Shown: piece by piece, positions 23,501 to 34,400 of the stretch
How positions within the stretch are numbered: position 1 is the first letter of the stretch
Layout: each line of letters opens with the position of its first letter
DNA from: Parelaphostrongylus tenuis
Taxonomy: Eukaryota; Nematoda; Chromadorea; Rhabditida; Metastrongylidae
Direction of reading: 5' to 3'
Assembly (NCBI GenBank): GCA_019055375.1
Contig: JAHQIW010007220.1
Span: 1 to 64,000 of the forward strand
DNA: 64,000 bases
Position numbers and translations under genes: made by a program
Notes under the pieces: model-generated
The model's input: only the letters and a program-made list of their open reading frames with translations
Database searches by the model: none
What the model was told of the DNA's origin: nothing

Positions 23501-25194
23501 CGGCTACCATCATACCACAAAGACCACCGCTTTGCTTCCAGTGTTTCCTCGCTAAAACCTTTGGAGACCATGGTCTTTTCAATTCTCACCGCAGCAAGGT
23601 TTTTTAGATTCTCACCGCTGCAACGTCAAATCTCGCCCAGGAACCGTATGCCGATATCCTGTCCAGTGGGAAAGCAAGTAGATAGCCAGACATGCATGCT
23701 TAGACATGCAGATGCCGCCTACCTATCAACGCTGGTCCTCGGAAGGATGGAGTATCGAAGTTGTGAGCAACCGACCTCTAAAGGGTTTGGTCTGGTAAGT
23801 GGTGGAGTTGGTGGTATGGTGGTAAGCCACACTCCCGCTATGGATGCAACGAGGGTTCAACTCGCGCCTATGGCCGAATAATTTGTATATGACTCAGCAC
23901 TTAGGAGTACAGTAATCACATAATAACACCATTGAAAAGCATTAAAATGACGATTTCGTACAGATTAGTCGCATGTCATTTGAGAAAACAAAACAGCTCT
24001 TCAAGAATGTAATTAATGTTGATAAAAGAAATAGGAGTGAGTCGTTGAAGCGTTGTATCACGAAATTACCGGTTTTAAAGTGGCATCCCTCTAATCCATG
24101 GTAGGCACGGAAGCAAAGAACACAGAAAGAATATCCGCACATTCCGCAACTTGCCAAATTGCGAGTTCTATGGAAACCAATTTCGAGATAGAATACGGAC
24201 GAGGAAAAGCATCAAAAGAAAGATGGTAAAAAAGGCAAGTGATCTTAGAAGAAAAACTACTCTTCTAAAGGATTACCTTTCACTTACAAGAACTGGTTTC
24301 TGGCACACTTTACGCGGACAAGGGACGACATCATCCATAACTGCCAGGGCTTGTTCAAGAAGTATCCGTTCATATCGCTCGTATTCTGTCTTAACTACAT
24401 TAGTAAGTTATGCCAATCAAGAAGTAATAGACAATCCAATAATGTATCAGGTTGATGCAAAAGTAACAGCGATTTCAGATGGTAAATTCGCTTGGAATCG
24501 CAATTACTTTTGCATCAGCCTAAATTTGCTAAATAAAGCATAATTCTGGACACGTACCTCTCCTATGATATCTAGAATAACCTGCTGAGGAGCCGTCGTA
24601 TTGGAACCAGTGGCTAAACAACCGAGAGGTCGAATCTCAAAATAAGTACTTTCCTACGCAAATAGGAAGAAAGTTCATGAAAAATCTCCTACCTCTTGAT
24701 TCCGCAGGATCTCAAAGAAGTATGAAGCAACGCAGTCCTTACAAAATACATGCTCACACGGTCGAAACTGTAGACACTGTTTAGCCGTCTTGTTTTCGAA
24801 GCAGACCTAAGGAAAAAACTTTCCTTTATATTTTGAGGGAAGACTCCTGCCCCTTACCGACCTCACAGTCATAGCAACCGGACTGAAAGTGAAAATCTGC
24901 TGAGCGAGCACTAGAATCAGCTACACGTCGTAACAATTCAATACTTTTCATGTTCTGAAATCAACATAGCAAGGAAGGTCAAGCAAGTATCATTCCTAAA
25001 TATCTTCAAATTGAACGAGAACTACACAAACGTACATTTTTTACTCTATAAGGTGTATCATCAATGCAAAGTTCTGTTAAATCACGAAGGTTGATACTAA
25101 CAATATCGGCGATTGTTTGGCAGCAATAAAATAGAACGCCCATACCAAGATTCTCATTACACACTTCTTCAAGTTTGCTATTTATATTAGATAT
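20543..25194 (-). CDS. RBR E3 ubiquitin ligase, RNF14/ARA54 type, 5' end missing
   Basis: RBR ligases pass ubiquitin from an E2 to a RING2 cysteine and then to substrate. Exons from high to low: 25194-25045 (end of an RWD domain), 24954-24862, 24806-24693, 24635-24558, 24389-24288, 24167-24070, 20848-20768, 20715-20587, 20554-20543. RING1 is split across YDCE|VCFENK...CEHVFCKDCVASYF. The in-between/IBR region has DDVVPCPRKVCQ and ASCGMCGYSFCVLCFRAYHG. RING2 has CPRCRVRIE then CNKMQCSKC...MFCWLC, followed by NPYGHYN as in RNF14. The last exon adds only CYI. The join 24288/24167 is out of phase by eye, and a linker exon expected between IBR and RING2 was not found in the 3.2 kb intron full of transposons, so the model is incomplete or the gene partly damaged. 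The first RWD exons were not found. Confidence 0.82.
21117..21420 (-). pseudogene. mariner transposase fragment, N-terminal DNA-binding region
   Basis: The minus strand encodes TVGTWFKRFREGNFDVEDMP and RFGWPS, the mariner helix-turn-helix signature (WF..F..GDF...D.PR.GRPS), then EELGAPQQSVVNKLREF. The frame breaks just upstream, where the expected AA..IN..EG motif is in another frame. No catalytic D,D34D region follows. It lies in the large intron of the RBR ligase. Confidence 0.8.
21440..21735. mobile_element. Decayed foldback element
   Basis: The 'gacttccgcggaccca' start and 'gggtccacggaagc' end match the termini of the foldback at 14978-15318, but the interior has diverged. Confidence 0.5.
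21736..22529. other. Intron sequence, nothing recognised
   Basis: Part of the RBR ligase intron 20849-24069. No motif or repeat supported. Confidence 0.35.
22530..23025. mobile_element. Family-1 hammerhead element, inverted pair with direct flanks
   Basis: The left half carries a minus-strand ribozyme (about 22556-22603, one core base missing); the right half carries a perfect plus-strand ribozyme. The segment 'tcgtttttgagcg' occurs at 22691 and again at 22976, 285 bases apart on either side of the ribozyme, so the right half is a full monomer plus the start of the next. Confidence 0.85.
22879..22925 (+). ncRNA. Hammerhead ribozyme, family 1, canonical
   Basis: CUGAAGA at 22885-22891, stem II GUCC/GGAC with UGAA loop, GAAA at 22904-22907, stem III from the self-complementary CAGGCGCCUG, cleavage expected after GUC at 22919, and stem I GUGCUA/UAGCAC with six perfect pairs. 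Every conserved base is present. This is the best ribozyme in the window. Confidence 0.92.
23450..23885. mobile_element. SINE-like pair of tRNA heads
   Basis: Minus strand at about 23530-23455: GTGGTATGATGGTAGC, then CGCGGGTTCGACTCTCG, an A/B-box pair. Plus strand at about 23810-23870: GTGGTATGGTGGTAAGC, then GAGGGTTCAACTCGC. Both resemble tRNA 5' halves with T-arms but do not give complete acceptor stems, so SINE promoters or tRNA pseudogenes are more likely than tRNA genes. Confidence 0.5.
24449..24521. mobile_element. Short mariner-type MITE
   Basis: A 73-base element with about 30-base terminal inverted repeats (AGGTTGATGCAAAAGTAA... and its partner ending TTTTGCATCAGCCT) and almost no interior. 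The termini have the form used by mariner elements. It lies in an intron of the RBR ligase. Confidence 0.75.
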
Positions 25195-25624
25195 CTGAAA
25201 GAAATTACATGGGCTGATGAGCTGCTATAAACAGAAATCTGCAACAAACTTCTTATAGAAATATATGATCTTCTACAACTCGTGATTTTATTTCGTATTA
25301 AGTCGAAAAAGCGACAATCGTCATATGTCGGGATGCAAAATGCAGAGTAGAATACATATATTAAGAACTGTCCTTTTATTCGAAGAACGTGCAACTACAT
25401 TAGTAGTCAACTCTTCCAGGACCATGGACTCAACTCTCTGCGTCTGAAACCCCAGCGGGTTGCCCTAACAATGGAGCATGATGCAACATGCTGGAGTTAA
25501 TGTTCATTGTCATAAATAAACGATGGGGATTAGTGACGCAGAGGGTGGGATCCATGATCGCAAAGATGTTAAACCTAAGAAAATGCCTCTAAAGGCGAAG
25601 TCGTCGAAAGATCAGTCATCGATC
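25195..25624. other. Upstream of RBR ligase exons, nothing supported
   Basis: The first RWD-domain exons should lie here or beyond, but I could not identify them. Confidence 0.35.
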
Positions 25625-25870
25625 TTGGGGAGGATGTAACAACCTCAGGGCGCGTGTAGCGCAGGACTAGACGTTCTCTGTAGTTCACAAGTGGTCGACC
25701 AATGGATAGTCGATCTCACACTAGAGGCCCGCGAAGCCTTCGATTGCTTCGAGGTCGTTGAATCTGTGCCATACTTGCATAGGAGGATAGTAGCACTGCT
25801 TGACACATCACTTAGCCACCGCAAGTCATTGTAAAGGCCACATATATGCATACAATCACCTCAGCGACGC
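25625..25870 (+). mobile_element. tRNA-derived SINE, diverged
   Basis: Shares the SINE body ('ttcgaggtcgttgaatc...ccatacttgc' and 'agtcattgtaaaggcca...atcacctc') in plus orientation. The head is poorly preserved. Confidence 0.55.
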
Positions 25871-26034
25871 TTGTATAATACGAATGAATGGCGCATACCA
25901 CAGGGATTGGTCAACGTCGAAAGCTTCATTCTCTATCCTTTAGTAAATTCGCACAAGCTTAATATAAAAGGACAGTTCATAGTGTCAAATTTAGTACCCA
26001 AAAGAAAGCATACTTACCAATTCCTCACTCATCC

Positions 26035-27190
26035 ATTCACATTCAATGTTACACATTTGAGGATTTATCGCCGGATAAAGTGTTCTGTAAACATTAATAA
26101 CCATTCGATAGTGCAAATCTCAGTAATTACGAAGACGTAGTTTATTTTCAAAATAAATTTCTCAGAGAGCTTGAACAGTCAGAAGAATATTTGTTTTGGC
26201 GCTCCAATGGGCGGGATTCGCGACACTGGCCCTAAATCGCCGTGCCTTTAGCAACATATGAAATAACTGCAACGTGATCGTCTTTTGACTGCTGCACTGC
26301 AGGAAAGAGTTGTTTTCAAAAACAGTTTTTGCGTAAATGATCGAGATCTGAGCTACTCAAAAATTCTTGGAAATCTTAGAAAAAATTTTGTCGGGTGAGA
26401 AATACTTGCGTGAAAGATATTTTCGTTTTTACCGTTAGAGCGTCTTGAGAAAGCCTTTTGAAAATTAAGCCCGGCATCAAAATTTTTGAGCAGCTATCGA
26501 ATAGCTATTATAATTCTAAATAACACGATATTCTTGCGACTGCTATAGCGGAGAAAACAGACCACTCAAAGAATAACATACCTCGTTGAAATCTACTTGA
26601 TTTTAACTATCGAATTTATGCATTTACAAAAAAAAAAGTTTTAACAACGGCTCAAAGAGGGTGGAGGTAACGAAAAGGAATTGCTACACCCCCATCTCTT
26701 CTTCTTCCCATGCCGTAACTACGAAATTACGCATTGATTTGAGGAATGGGAACCTAAAGTGCACTGTTAAACAGAAAAATATTTGGAAATTTTCATGAAT
26801 TGAGATCGTATGCAATAAGCAATCCTATTTTTGAGGGACTATTTATTGTCTTCCATTTTTCAGGTAGTATGATTAATTTTATGCACTCTATGCAAAAAAA
26901 CATACGAAAACTGATAAGAGTAGGACAAATTTGACTTGATTGTGGATAAATGGGAATAAAATATCGAATTAATGTTTGACAAATGTTAAATGTAAAATAA
27001 ATATAGCCTTTCATGAATACTTAGTTTTGCCCCTTCAAAAGGGTGAATTATAAATGGAGCATCTACGTTATTTCTAGCAAAAAAAATCTTATTGGAGTTT
27101 TTTATATCATAACCATATGCTGGCACAAAAATCCCATTTATTGGCGAAAAAGGTACAAATTCCATCAGCAGTCTTACAGATTAGCCTGGA
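26035..27190 (+). repeat. Dispersed repeat R4, copy 2
   Basis: Direct copy of 18790-20190 with several internal deletions, about 7.2 kb away. See that entry. Confidence 0.75.
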
Positions 27191-27605
27191 GGAGTCTCCA
27201 TTTGACCTTACCATAAAACGGCGTGACCAATTAATCGAGCGGTCGATCCGGCAAACCACCCTTCGAGACACGGCAATTCAAAAATCTAGCGCTCACAGAA
27301 TAAACACCCCTTTGTCTCATTCTTCTTGTGTAGCATAATTACTTTTATATCTTGTTCCTTTGTTTAGGTTAATCTCCCTCGCTCCCAAAATGCGTTAGGG
27401 AGCTTAGTTGTTAATCTCTTATTCATCTTAGGCTCACAGTTGCAACTCAGCGTTTAATTCCAAATTCATCACATTGTGCCCACTCAGATAATCAACTTAG
27501 TTGCTGTAACAAATTACACCAATGTGGCTTTCAGATTTATTATCGTTGTTGCACTGAATATTTGTGAAACAGTAATGTTCGTATTAAATAAATCACGAGT
27601 CAATT
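27191..27605 (-). promoter_or_regulatory. 3' flank of secreted-family gene with poly(A) signal
   Basis: On the minus strand AATAAA lies at 27541-27536, 65 bases after the stop codon of the gene at 27606. Nothing else recognised. Confidence 0.5.
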
Positions 27606-30022
27606 TCAGTTTTCACCGACACTACCAGTTGCCGAGAAGAAATGCGATCGAAATGGACCTGAAGCCAACACTCGAACTGCTCTGTTCATCACATCTTGCC
27701 ACATCGTCCTCGACCAATTCGCCATGATGGTGTTTGTGGTCTACATAGATTTGTTTTACAAAATGAATTGTGCAAAAAACAAAGCTGTTCAAACCGAGAG
27801 AGTTCCTGAAATCATCGTGAAATTGGGGGGAATGGACGTTATTGCCACCATGCCGGGCATTGGCATTTTACACATTCCTCCATCCATATTAAGAGCGGTG
27901 CAAAGCCCCGTCACCGTGCTGTCGACGATGATGCACCGCATTGAAATTTTGTTGTCCATAATCTTTACTGCAAAGAAAGACTGCATATCTGGCAATGATC
28001 GCTGCTTTCGGCAAAACTGATGACTGCAAAAAGCGAATAACTGTTCCGAGCACTGATTTCTTTTAGTCGTGCCTTTGAACTTTAAATCCTTGAAGCTGTC
28101 ACGTTACGCATCGAATATTACATTGTTCTCAGAACAAGTGTAAACGAAACTTTCTAGGAAATATCGTCGATTCTTCAAACGAACTTTAAGCTTCAGCCAC
28201 ATTGGTAGGTTTTGCTACGTTTCATGAATTTTCTGGCTCTTTTCTAGAAGTTGTTTCTACTTGAGTAATGAAGAGATGTTTTTTTTATTTGTCACACTTA
28301 TAAATGGAATTTCTTGGATAAATGATAATTTTTGAACGCCCACCCTCTTCATCTCGACTAATGGCAACTCCAGGGCATTCCATCGGCTCGTAAGTGATAT
28401 TAACAGTAAGTTGACCCAGAATCGTCGAGATTAAAGCATCAGGCAGGAATGCACTACGAGCTTGGCGTTCTAGGACATCAAAGATCTGAACATCAACTAT
28501 CTGATTAACTGGTTGAAATATATCAAAGAATTTTTTCATCAAAACATCGCAGCTATGTAAGTTACATTGGCAAGAGGAGGCTAAAGAACCGTCAGAAAAT
28601 TGGGTGCTTACCTTCTATGCTTTTTCCAAATTTTGCCAAAAGGAAAACATCAGGAAAGTAATAGCTGCGAACTTACTGTTTGCATCACGATACGCTGTAC
28701 AAATCCCCGAGCTGCTCCTTTGCTGCTTGCAATGCCAGGTACCTGGGTCTGGGCTTCGGTTGTGGTAGAGTAAACCATGGAAACAGGCAAGTTGAACCCA
28801 GTGACGGTGAAAGACCTAGTTCTCGCTGCAATAGGCTTGCTCTACTTCAATGAATAATTGGTTCTTTTCGACTAGAAGGGGACAAATGAAAAACCAATCT
28901 TATTCGTTGGACGAATAATTTTCACAAAAGTGTTAGCGACCATCCGAAAGCTGTGACTGCGACCACAGCCCCACATCGTCGTCTTTCAAATCATGTTTCA
29001 TAAGATCTCGTGTTTTTTTTTCTCTTATCTCACTTATATTTTGCTGGACAAGACTTTTTCCTTAGAGGATTAGTACTCAAACTATAGCAAGCTTAAAAAA
29101 ACTCAAAAATATGTTTGCTTCTCAAGAAGTTCTTTTGATCTCCTTTGGTTTTTTGATTTATGCTTTGAGCCTCTCCGGACAGAGCCCTTTCTTTAGATTA
29201 TTAGTAATCATCTGACAGCGTAATGTTTTCTAATTCTAGCGATGTGCTTATTTTCTGAAAAAAAAACGGTTCAGCAGAAAAACTAAGATTGCGTTTCACA
29301 TTGTTGACAAGTTGTTTACAGATCATTCGACAATGCAGGTCCATAGCAGCAGATGTGGCAGAGGCGGGGTGGAGGCGGGACGCTCGATATTTTGCTATTC
29401 AATCGGGATTTTTTCTCCACCTGAAAGAAATCTGAAGAGAAGTTTTCTAAGACTTTACAAAATTCCTTAACACATTGACATGCTTTTCGGCTTCCAGCGA
29501 ATCATATGCATGATAAAAATGAAGATAAAAGCGAGTGTGAAACATAGTTTTTGATCTGGGGCTACAACCGCACACAGAGGTGTTTTGGAAACGGCGGAGT
29601 GGAAGTGTGGCCTCAAGTCTCAGCTTTCGAATGGTTATTAACTTTTGTAAGAAAATTTCCTCTTCAGCGAATGAGATCGGTCTTCATTTGTTCCCTCCTT
29701 ATCAGAAAGAACCGAATAATCAAATATTAAGTTGTCACACTGGATGGTGTTCTAAGCCTATCTGCTCATTTCTTCTTTTCAACATGATAAACACGTTGAA
29801 AATCACAAATTACTATCATTTTTCAGTACTTACTAAGCGTCAGCATATTCACTTTGACAAGAGTTTCTAGGCTTCCATCTAAGACGGAAAAATTTGTGAT
29901 ACCATAGCAATTTTCTCATCATTACCTTGTCCAGCAGGAATCACTCCGCATCCGCACACTGTTGAGATTACGGCTAGCAGCGGAATAACGAAACGATCGG
30001 TCATAAGTCGTGTCATATTCAT
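27606..30022 (-). CDS. Secreted protein, nematode five-exon family, intact copy (C)
   Basis: Exons 30022-29926, 28825-28677, 28485-28344, 27967-27795 and 27740-27606 sum to 696 bases and keep one frame: 231 aa plus stop. All introns have GT-AG ends. The N terminus (MNMTRLMTDRFVIPLLAVIS) is a signal peptide, followed by GCGVIPAGQ. Conserved blocks in order are RSFTVTGFNLPVSMVYS, QVPGIASSKGAARGFVQRIV, FDVLERQARSAFLPDALIS, GQLTVNITYEPMEC, STVTGLC, MISGTLS, and an exon-5 block TNTIMANWSRTMWQDVMNRA ending ...SATGSVGEN. It has at least five broken relatives here (A1, A2, B, D, E). I do not know the function or a database name. Secretion is inferred from the signal peptide. Intron 1 (1.1 kb) holds a foldback element. 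An acceptor-like 'agattcag' just before the ATG allows spliced-leader addition. Confidence 0.85.
28861..29712. mobile_element. Foldback element T in intron 1
   Basis: Terminal inverted repeats of about 150-170 bases: the 'gttcttttcgactag...'  end at 28861 pairs with '...tatcagaaagaac' ending at 29712. The interior is non-coding and AT-rich. Related copies lie at 40575-41415, 48783-49680, 51440-51600 (one end) and at the centre of the palindrome (54441-54998). Confidence 0.75.
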
Positions 30023-32030
30023 TCTGAATCTCTTAAAACTAAGCTAACTTCTTACACTCAACTGGGATAATTTTTGACTTTTCTGCAGAAACCGTTCACG
30101 AGGCAACAACTGTTTTAGTCTATTTTAATGATATTGATTGACATCGGCGTGTTATTACTTTGACTCATCCGGGAGTTCTGAGGATACCCGACCGCTTTTA
30201 TCTAAAGCATTATCCTTCAAAACTTGTAATATGATGGATTCTGATATTATGAAGCATAGGGAATCACTGAGTGACGTGAAGTGCATGACAAATTTGAATG
30301 GAAAGAAGATGCGCTGAGAGGGTTCTTAACGGAGAAATTTAGATTATACGTCAATTCCTGTGGTGTAACGGACTAAACGCGGTTCCCACCCTTTCTCTTC
30401 TGATGTTATGACATAGATTGACGATATTCCCAGAAAAAAAAATGTACATTCAGAAAGCGCCGACGATACTAGTGCATTTCATGAGAAAATTTGTAAGGAA
30501 GAAATCGTTCAATGATAACGAAGCACAACATTAGGTGCCAACCGAGAGAATTTCTAAGAAAGAGGATTTGCTATTGTTAAGCTTTAAAATTTCATTAGCT
30601 GTATCAATTTAGTACTTCTATCAAATCTATTGTCTTAGCCAAGAATTTGAGTGATAGCGAAAGCAAGATTTCCTACAAATATTAGTAGAGGATTTAGAAA
30701 TAGGCAACATGTGAGGGCACCAAGATGACAAAAAATTGAGGAAGAAAAAATTGTGTCTGAGAAAGCTGTTAATTTTTTTCATAATGTGCAGGCGAAGCAA
30801 AATTTTGTATTACTTCACAGATTTTTGGAGCGACTCTCTAAGATAAATAGCGCTGCTGATTGAAAACAACACAGTGCAGAACATCGGTAATGATCATCTT
30901 GTGGCATGGCTGCTCGAACAGTTAAAATGATGCTCAATAATATCAATGACCGTTCGTTAGTACATCAACAGTTTGTTGGTGAGATATTAGGAAATCCGTC
31001 AGCACAGGATTACCATTCAAAGAGCGACGGCTTGGGCGTTTCTACCTATGAAACCTTTCACTCAGGAATTCGCAAGAAGTGCATATTATGACTTTTGGGG
31101 GGAAAAATAAATGAGCACTTAATTACATTCCTGAGTGACAGTATCTCATCAAGGATAGTCCAACGCAAAACAAAATACGTATGCTCTGCCTGTTTCGCGA
31201 ATGACAAATCGAAATCACTTTCAACGTTTTTTTATGAGCCGATAGGAGCTGAATAAGCGTCTCCACCTTCCAACACTTCCGCGTTGCTGCAGTTTTGTAA
31301 TGTGGGAGTCTCCTACTAGTTTAGCTGAAGCTGGGCAAAGAAGCGTTTTGCCGCTTTTCTAAACTCTGAATAGGTTATTGCACTTCAGCAAATCCACATA
31401 ATCAGCCCGTAAAAATTTTTTTGGTACTTTCCTCTTATCAAAATTTATTTTTTCAGTTATGAAGTGTAGAACTTCCTGGTTTTTTTTCAAACGCTAATAT
31501 CATTCGGTAACTCAAATCTCAGCAATTATCATACTATAGTTCCTCCTCTGTTAAAGCCTTTCTTGTAGCCTTTTAAAAGTCAAATGACACCACGTCGCTC
31601 ACTTTTTCTGCTTTTCTCTCAGCGCATCAGTAGCTGTTCCTTAGCTTATAAAGCTATTCTAATATTGTGCCTTTTCTTTGCGGAACCGCTTTTCAATGCG
31701 CTATTGCAGGAAAGTAAGGATGTGTTTCACACACGAGATGCATTTTTTGTTCTCTAAGGTACGTGGACGGCCGTATGGATAGGATTTCGCAATATTCGCA
31801 AAAACGGCACCGATGAGCCTAAAGTTTCTTAACATAAATCTGGGTGATTATGTATTACGTTTGACAGCGTGTTCATATGGCAATATGAAGGGAAAGCGTA
31901 TGCCTGTAGAACGATAGAGCAAGGCTTTTCTACAGTATTCGTAAAAAACCTAATATTAAGTAGAAGAAAAGGTTTCGTAACACCCGTTGGAAATTTGAAG
32001 CTTTAATATAAATTCACTTGGAAATCAGCA
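30023..32030. other. Upstream of secreted-family gene, nothing recognised
   Basis: About 2 kb of AT-rich sequence. A short piece at 31480-31540 resembles the start of repeat R4. No supported gene. Confidence 0.35.
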
Positions 32031-32034
32031 ACAA

Positions 32035-32170
32035 TTATTCTTCAAAATAACGACCATCATTATACACGATCTTCTGCCAACGATCAGCAAACTTCCGGAT
32101 CTGCTCGAAATACCATCACTTGGGTATAAACATTCCATTTCATTCCATCTCGCGCTGTTTCAGCAAGACA
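32035..32170 (-). pseudogene. mariner transposase fragment, C-terminal end
   Basis: The minus strand reads WYFEQIRKFADRWQKIVYND then GRYFEE and stop, matching the end of mariner transposases (I.KLPERWQK..DNNG.YF). An in-frame stop lies just before WYF. It is not contiguous with the N-terminal piece at 21117-21420, so it is probably a separate dead element. Confidence 0.7.
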
Positions 32171-33171
32171 GTACAGTCCAGATTCTGTGCCGATCGATTA
32201 TGGTATTTTAAGCTCAATAGAACATTTTCTTCTTGGGCATCGATTTGATAGATTTGACATCAAGCTGAAGAGTCATGCCTGCAATTTTTTGTTCAGAGCT
32301 CAAAGAATGACGAGTTTCGAGCAGATTCGGAAGCCTGCAAATCGTTGTCGTAATGTCGTGAATATTGGTGCTTTCTATTTTAGAGAAAAATTATTATTAT
32401 TCTCTGAGTTTATACATAAACTTTCAATTTTTGTGGGTGTTAGGGAACTTTCCCCTCAACCCAGTATAATCTAAAAGTGGGGAAAGATTTCCAAATGAAT
32501 AGCAGAAACAGTACTGAACTTCTTAGAATTGGCGAAATGGATCCTCTCTTTAAAAGTTTTAAAAAATATGCCCAATATCAAACGCGACCCGCAGGTAAAA
32601 GTGATCTAATTCTTGACGCTACAGCACTCCAAGAACGCGCAGTAATCAAGTACACTATTGAAAGTCAGCGAGTCCAAGTTTATGGATGAATACTGGAAGT
32701 GTGAGGAAAGCAGCGACAAAAGTGAGCGTCATATGTGAAACATGATCTTGTTTCGTTGTTGCAACATTTAGAAAGGGTCAATAAAAGCCTTGGGTTTGAA
32801 ATTGAGATATTGAAGGGCTATTTTTGAAAAGCCTTGTCTTTGAAAGATTGGAAAATGCATCCAAGAATTCAAAAAATATCATTGAAGATCATGTAAAAAG
32901 ATTTGTTCCACAACTCTCTTCTATGTGATTTCCTGTATCATAGGTGTCAGATCACTTCAGCAGGGTCGAGGTCTAGTATGGACGGGCAAACTGAAACACT
33001 AATTTGTTCGCTTGGTGCTCCACCTTTCCCGATTCAGTCCAACGCAAGGGCCGCGAAGATCAGCATTGCAAGACTGCTAATTACCATGGAAGCACAACTC
33101 AAACGGTGACTCAGATGAAGGCAAAACCGTCAAAATGTTGAAGATTCTTAGCGGCACTATATTCTTTTGAG
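32171..33171. other. Nothing recognised
   Basis: May contain further decayed mariner sequence, but I cannot support a call. Confidence 0.3.
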
Positions 33172-33575
33172 ATCCTTTTATCATAATTATATCTTTAATT
33201 CGAGTGCTTTGTTAAATCACGCATGACAAGTTGGCTCAAATAATAATGAAAGGATATATTGAAATTTGAGTGTGGTCTAAACAAAGCACTCGAAATAAGG
33301 TATAATTATGATAAAAGAACCAGCCAATAAGCAATCGAGTGGACAACACTCTGGGTTGGATGAAGGTTTCACTTGACATAGAGTGTAAAGCGTACGTCGT
33401 CGATGACTCTCTATAAGGAGTTAAGGCTCCCGAGAGAGCTGACTATAAAAATATCGACAGACGGCGGATTCTGCCCGGCTGATGAGTCTGTAAGGACGAA
33501 AACACGTGTATCGGGCTGTACAAGAGCCCTAACCAGACCACATGAGAAGTTGGCTCAAATAATGATGAAAGGATA
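33172..33575 (+). mobile_element. Family-2 hammerhead element, monomer with direct flanks
   Basis: 'aagttggctcaaataat' starts at 33228 and again at 33547, 319 bases apart, bracketing one monomer that includes a ribozyme at 33473-33516. A short inverted piece of the same family precedes it (33172-33215). Confidence 0.8.
33473..33516 (+). ncRNA. Hammerhead ribozyme, family 2
   Basis: CUGAUGA at 33479-33485, stem II GUCU/GGAC with GUAA loop, GAAA plus one extra A, stem III CACGUG palindrome, GUA cleavage triplet, and stem I GCCCGG/UCGGGC. The extra A after GAAA may weaken it. Confidence 0.75.
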
Positions 33576-33584
33576 TTCTAAGAT

Positions 33585-33870
33585 AATTGAAAGCCTTGCC
33601 GAGATTGTTACACCAGAATCATATGTATGTTTTGGAGGGTGTCACCTTCTTCATCAGTGGCCCACTCCTCGCACGGAACTTTACTCCATAGCAGGTATGG
33701 GAGTCGCTGTTTATGGTCATTACACATGATATTGTGTTCTCACCATTTCTTTCAGTTGATGGATTGCGACTGGTAGTAAACATGTATAAATCTGTCGCAT
33801 GGACTTTTTTAAAGACCTTGCTATAAACATTCAGTATATCGTGTAAGAATGCTCAAAGCCTTACAGAGGT
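33585..33870 (-). repeat. Family-3 hammerhead repeat
   Basis: Copy of 2262-2530. The minus-strand core is CUGAUGA but the GAAA has become AAAA, so it is probably inactive. Confidence 0.55.
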
Positions 33871-33990
33871 TGTTACGCCAGAGCCTTACGTACGTTTGGG
33901 TGTGGGTTGCTAATGAAAGGCGACGCCTCCGAAACGTACGTATGACTCTGGCGTAACATCCTCGATAAGGCTTGAAACATTCTTACAGGA
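33843..33990. repeat. Family-3 hairpin
   Basis: Arms of about 55-60 bases (from 'aagaatgctcaaagcctta' to 'taaggcttgaaacattctt') around a short loop. The plus strand of the right arm reads CUAAUGA, AGGCG/CGCCU stem II, then GAAACGUA: a family-3 hammerhead with one core change (G to A). Confidence 0.75.
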
Positions 33991-34400
33991 TATTCTTAAT
34001 AAGGATATAATATGTTTTGAGCCGTTACGGCCAGTATTATACAGGCGCCTGCTTCATTCTATCGGAACTTATCAGTAGCACCCTTTCCTCGGTTCACGTG
34101 CTCCTTTGACGTTAAATAATCCTCTAAAAAGGGATAGACGCCAAGTAATAAATCACCCCAAGTCACATGATGGAATTACCAGACGTTGTGGTGACCGGCA
34201 CACGAGATTGTGGCTTTTTTAATCAATCATACCTCTGTTTCTGTCCGTTTTTTCATAGAGGTCTAGAGCGATACAGGTGCCTGTTTCATCCAATTGGGGC
34301 TCATCGGTAGCACCCTTCCTCTGCTCAGCAGAGCATTAAACTAAATGATCCTTTATAAATGAATCGACGCCTACTAATAAAGATATATTCACATTTTATA
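33991..34400. mobile_element. Two family-1 hammerhead half-elements
   Basis: Two minus-strand family-1 ribozyme regions in tandem: 34031-34080 (CUGAUAA core, stem III CAGGCGCCUG intact) and 34265-34315 (CCGAUGA core, GAAA intact). Each is followed by the 'ctgacgcc..gtaataaat'-type segment. One core change in each predicts low activity. Confidence 0.7.

Noticed and set aside
23453..23530. Possible functional tRNA gene on the minus strand
   Set aside because: A and B boxes are good, but the acceptor stem does not pair, so it is kept only as a SINE-like head.
25583..25612. Another weak Penelope-type hammerhead resemblance
   Set aside because: Missing the GA of the core; too short to separate from chance.
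33108..33140. Hammerhead-like string of the Penelope type (gatgaaggc...gtcaaaa)
   Set aside because: Both the CUGANGA and GAAA cores are damaged and no endonuclease remnant lies upstream.
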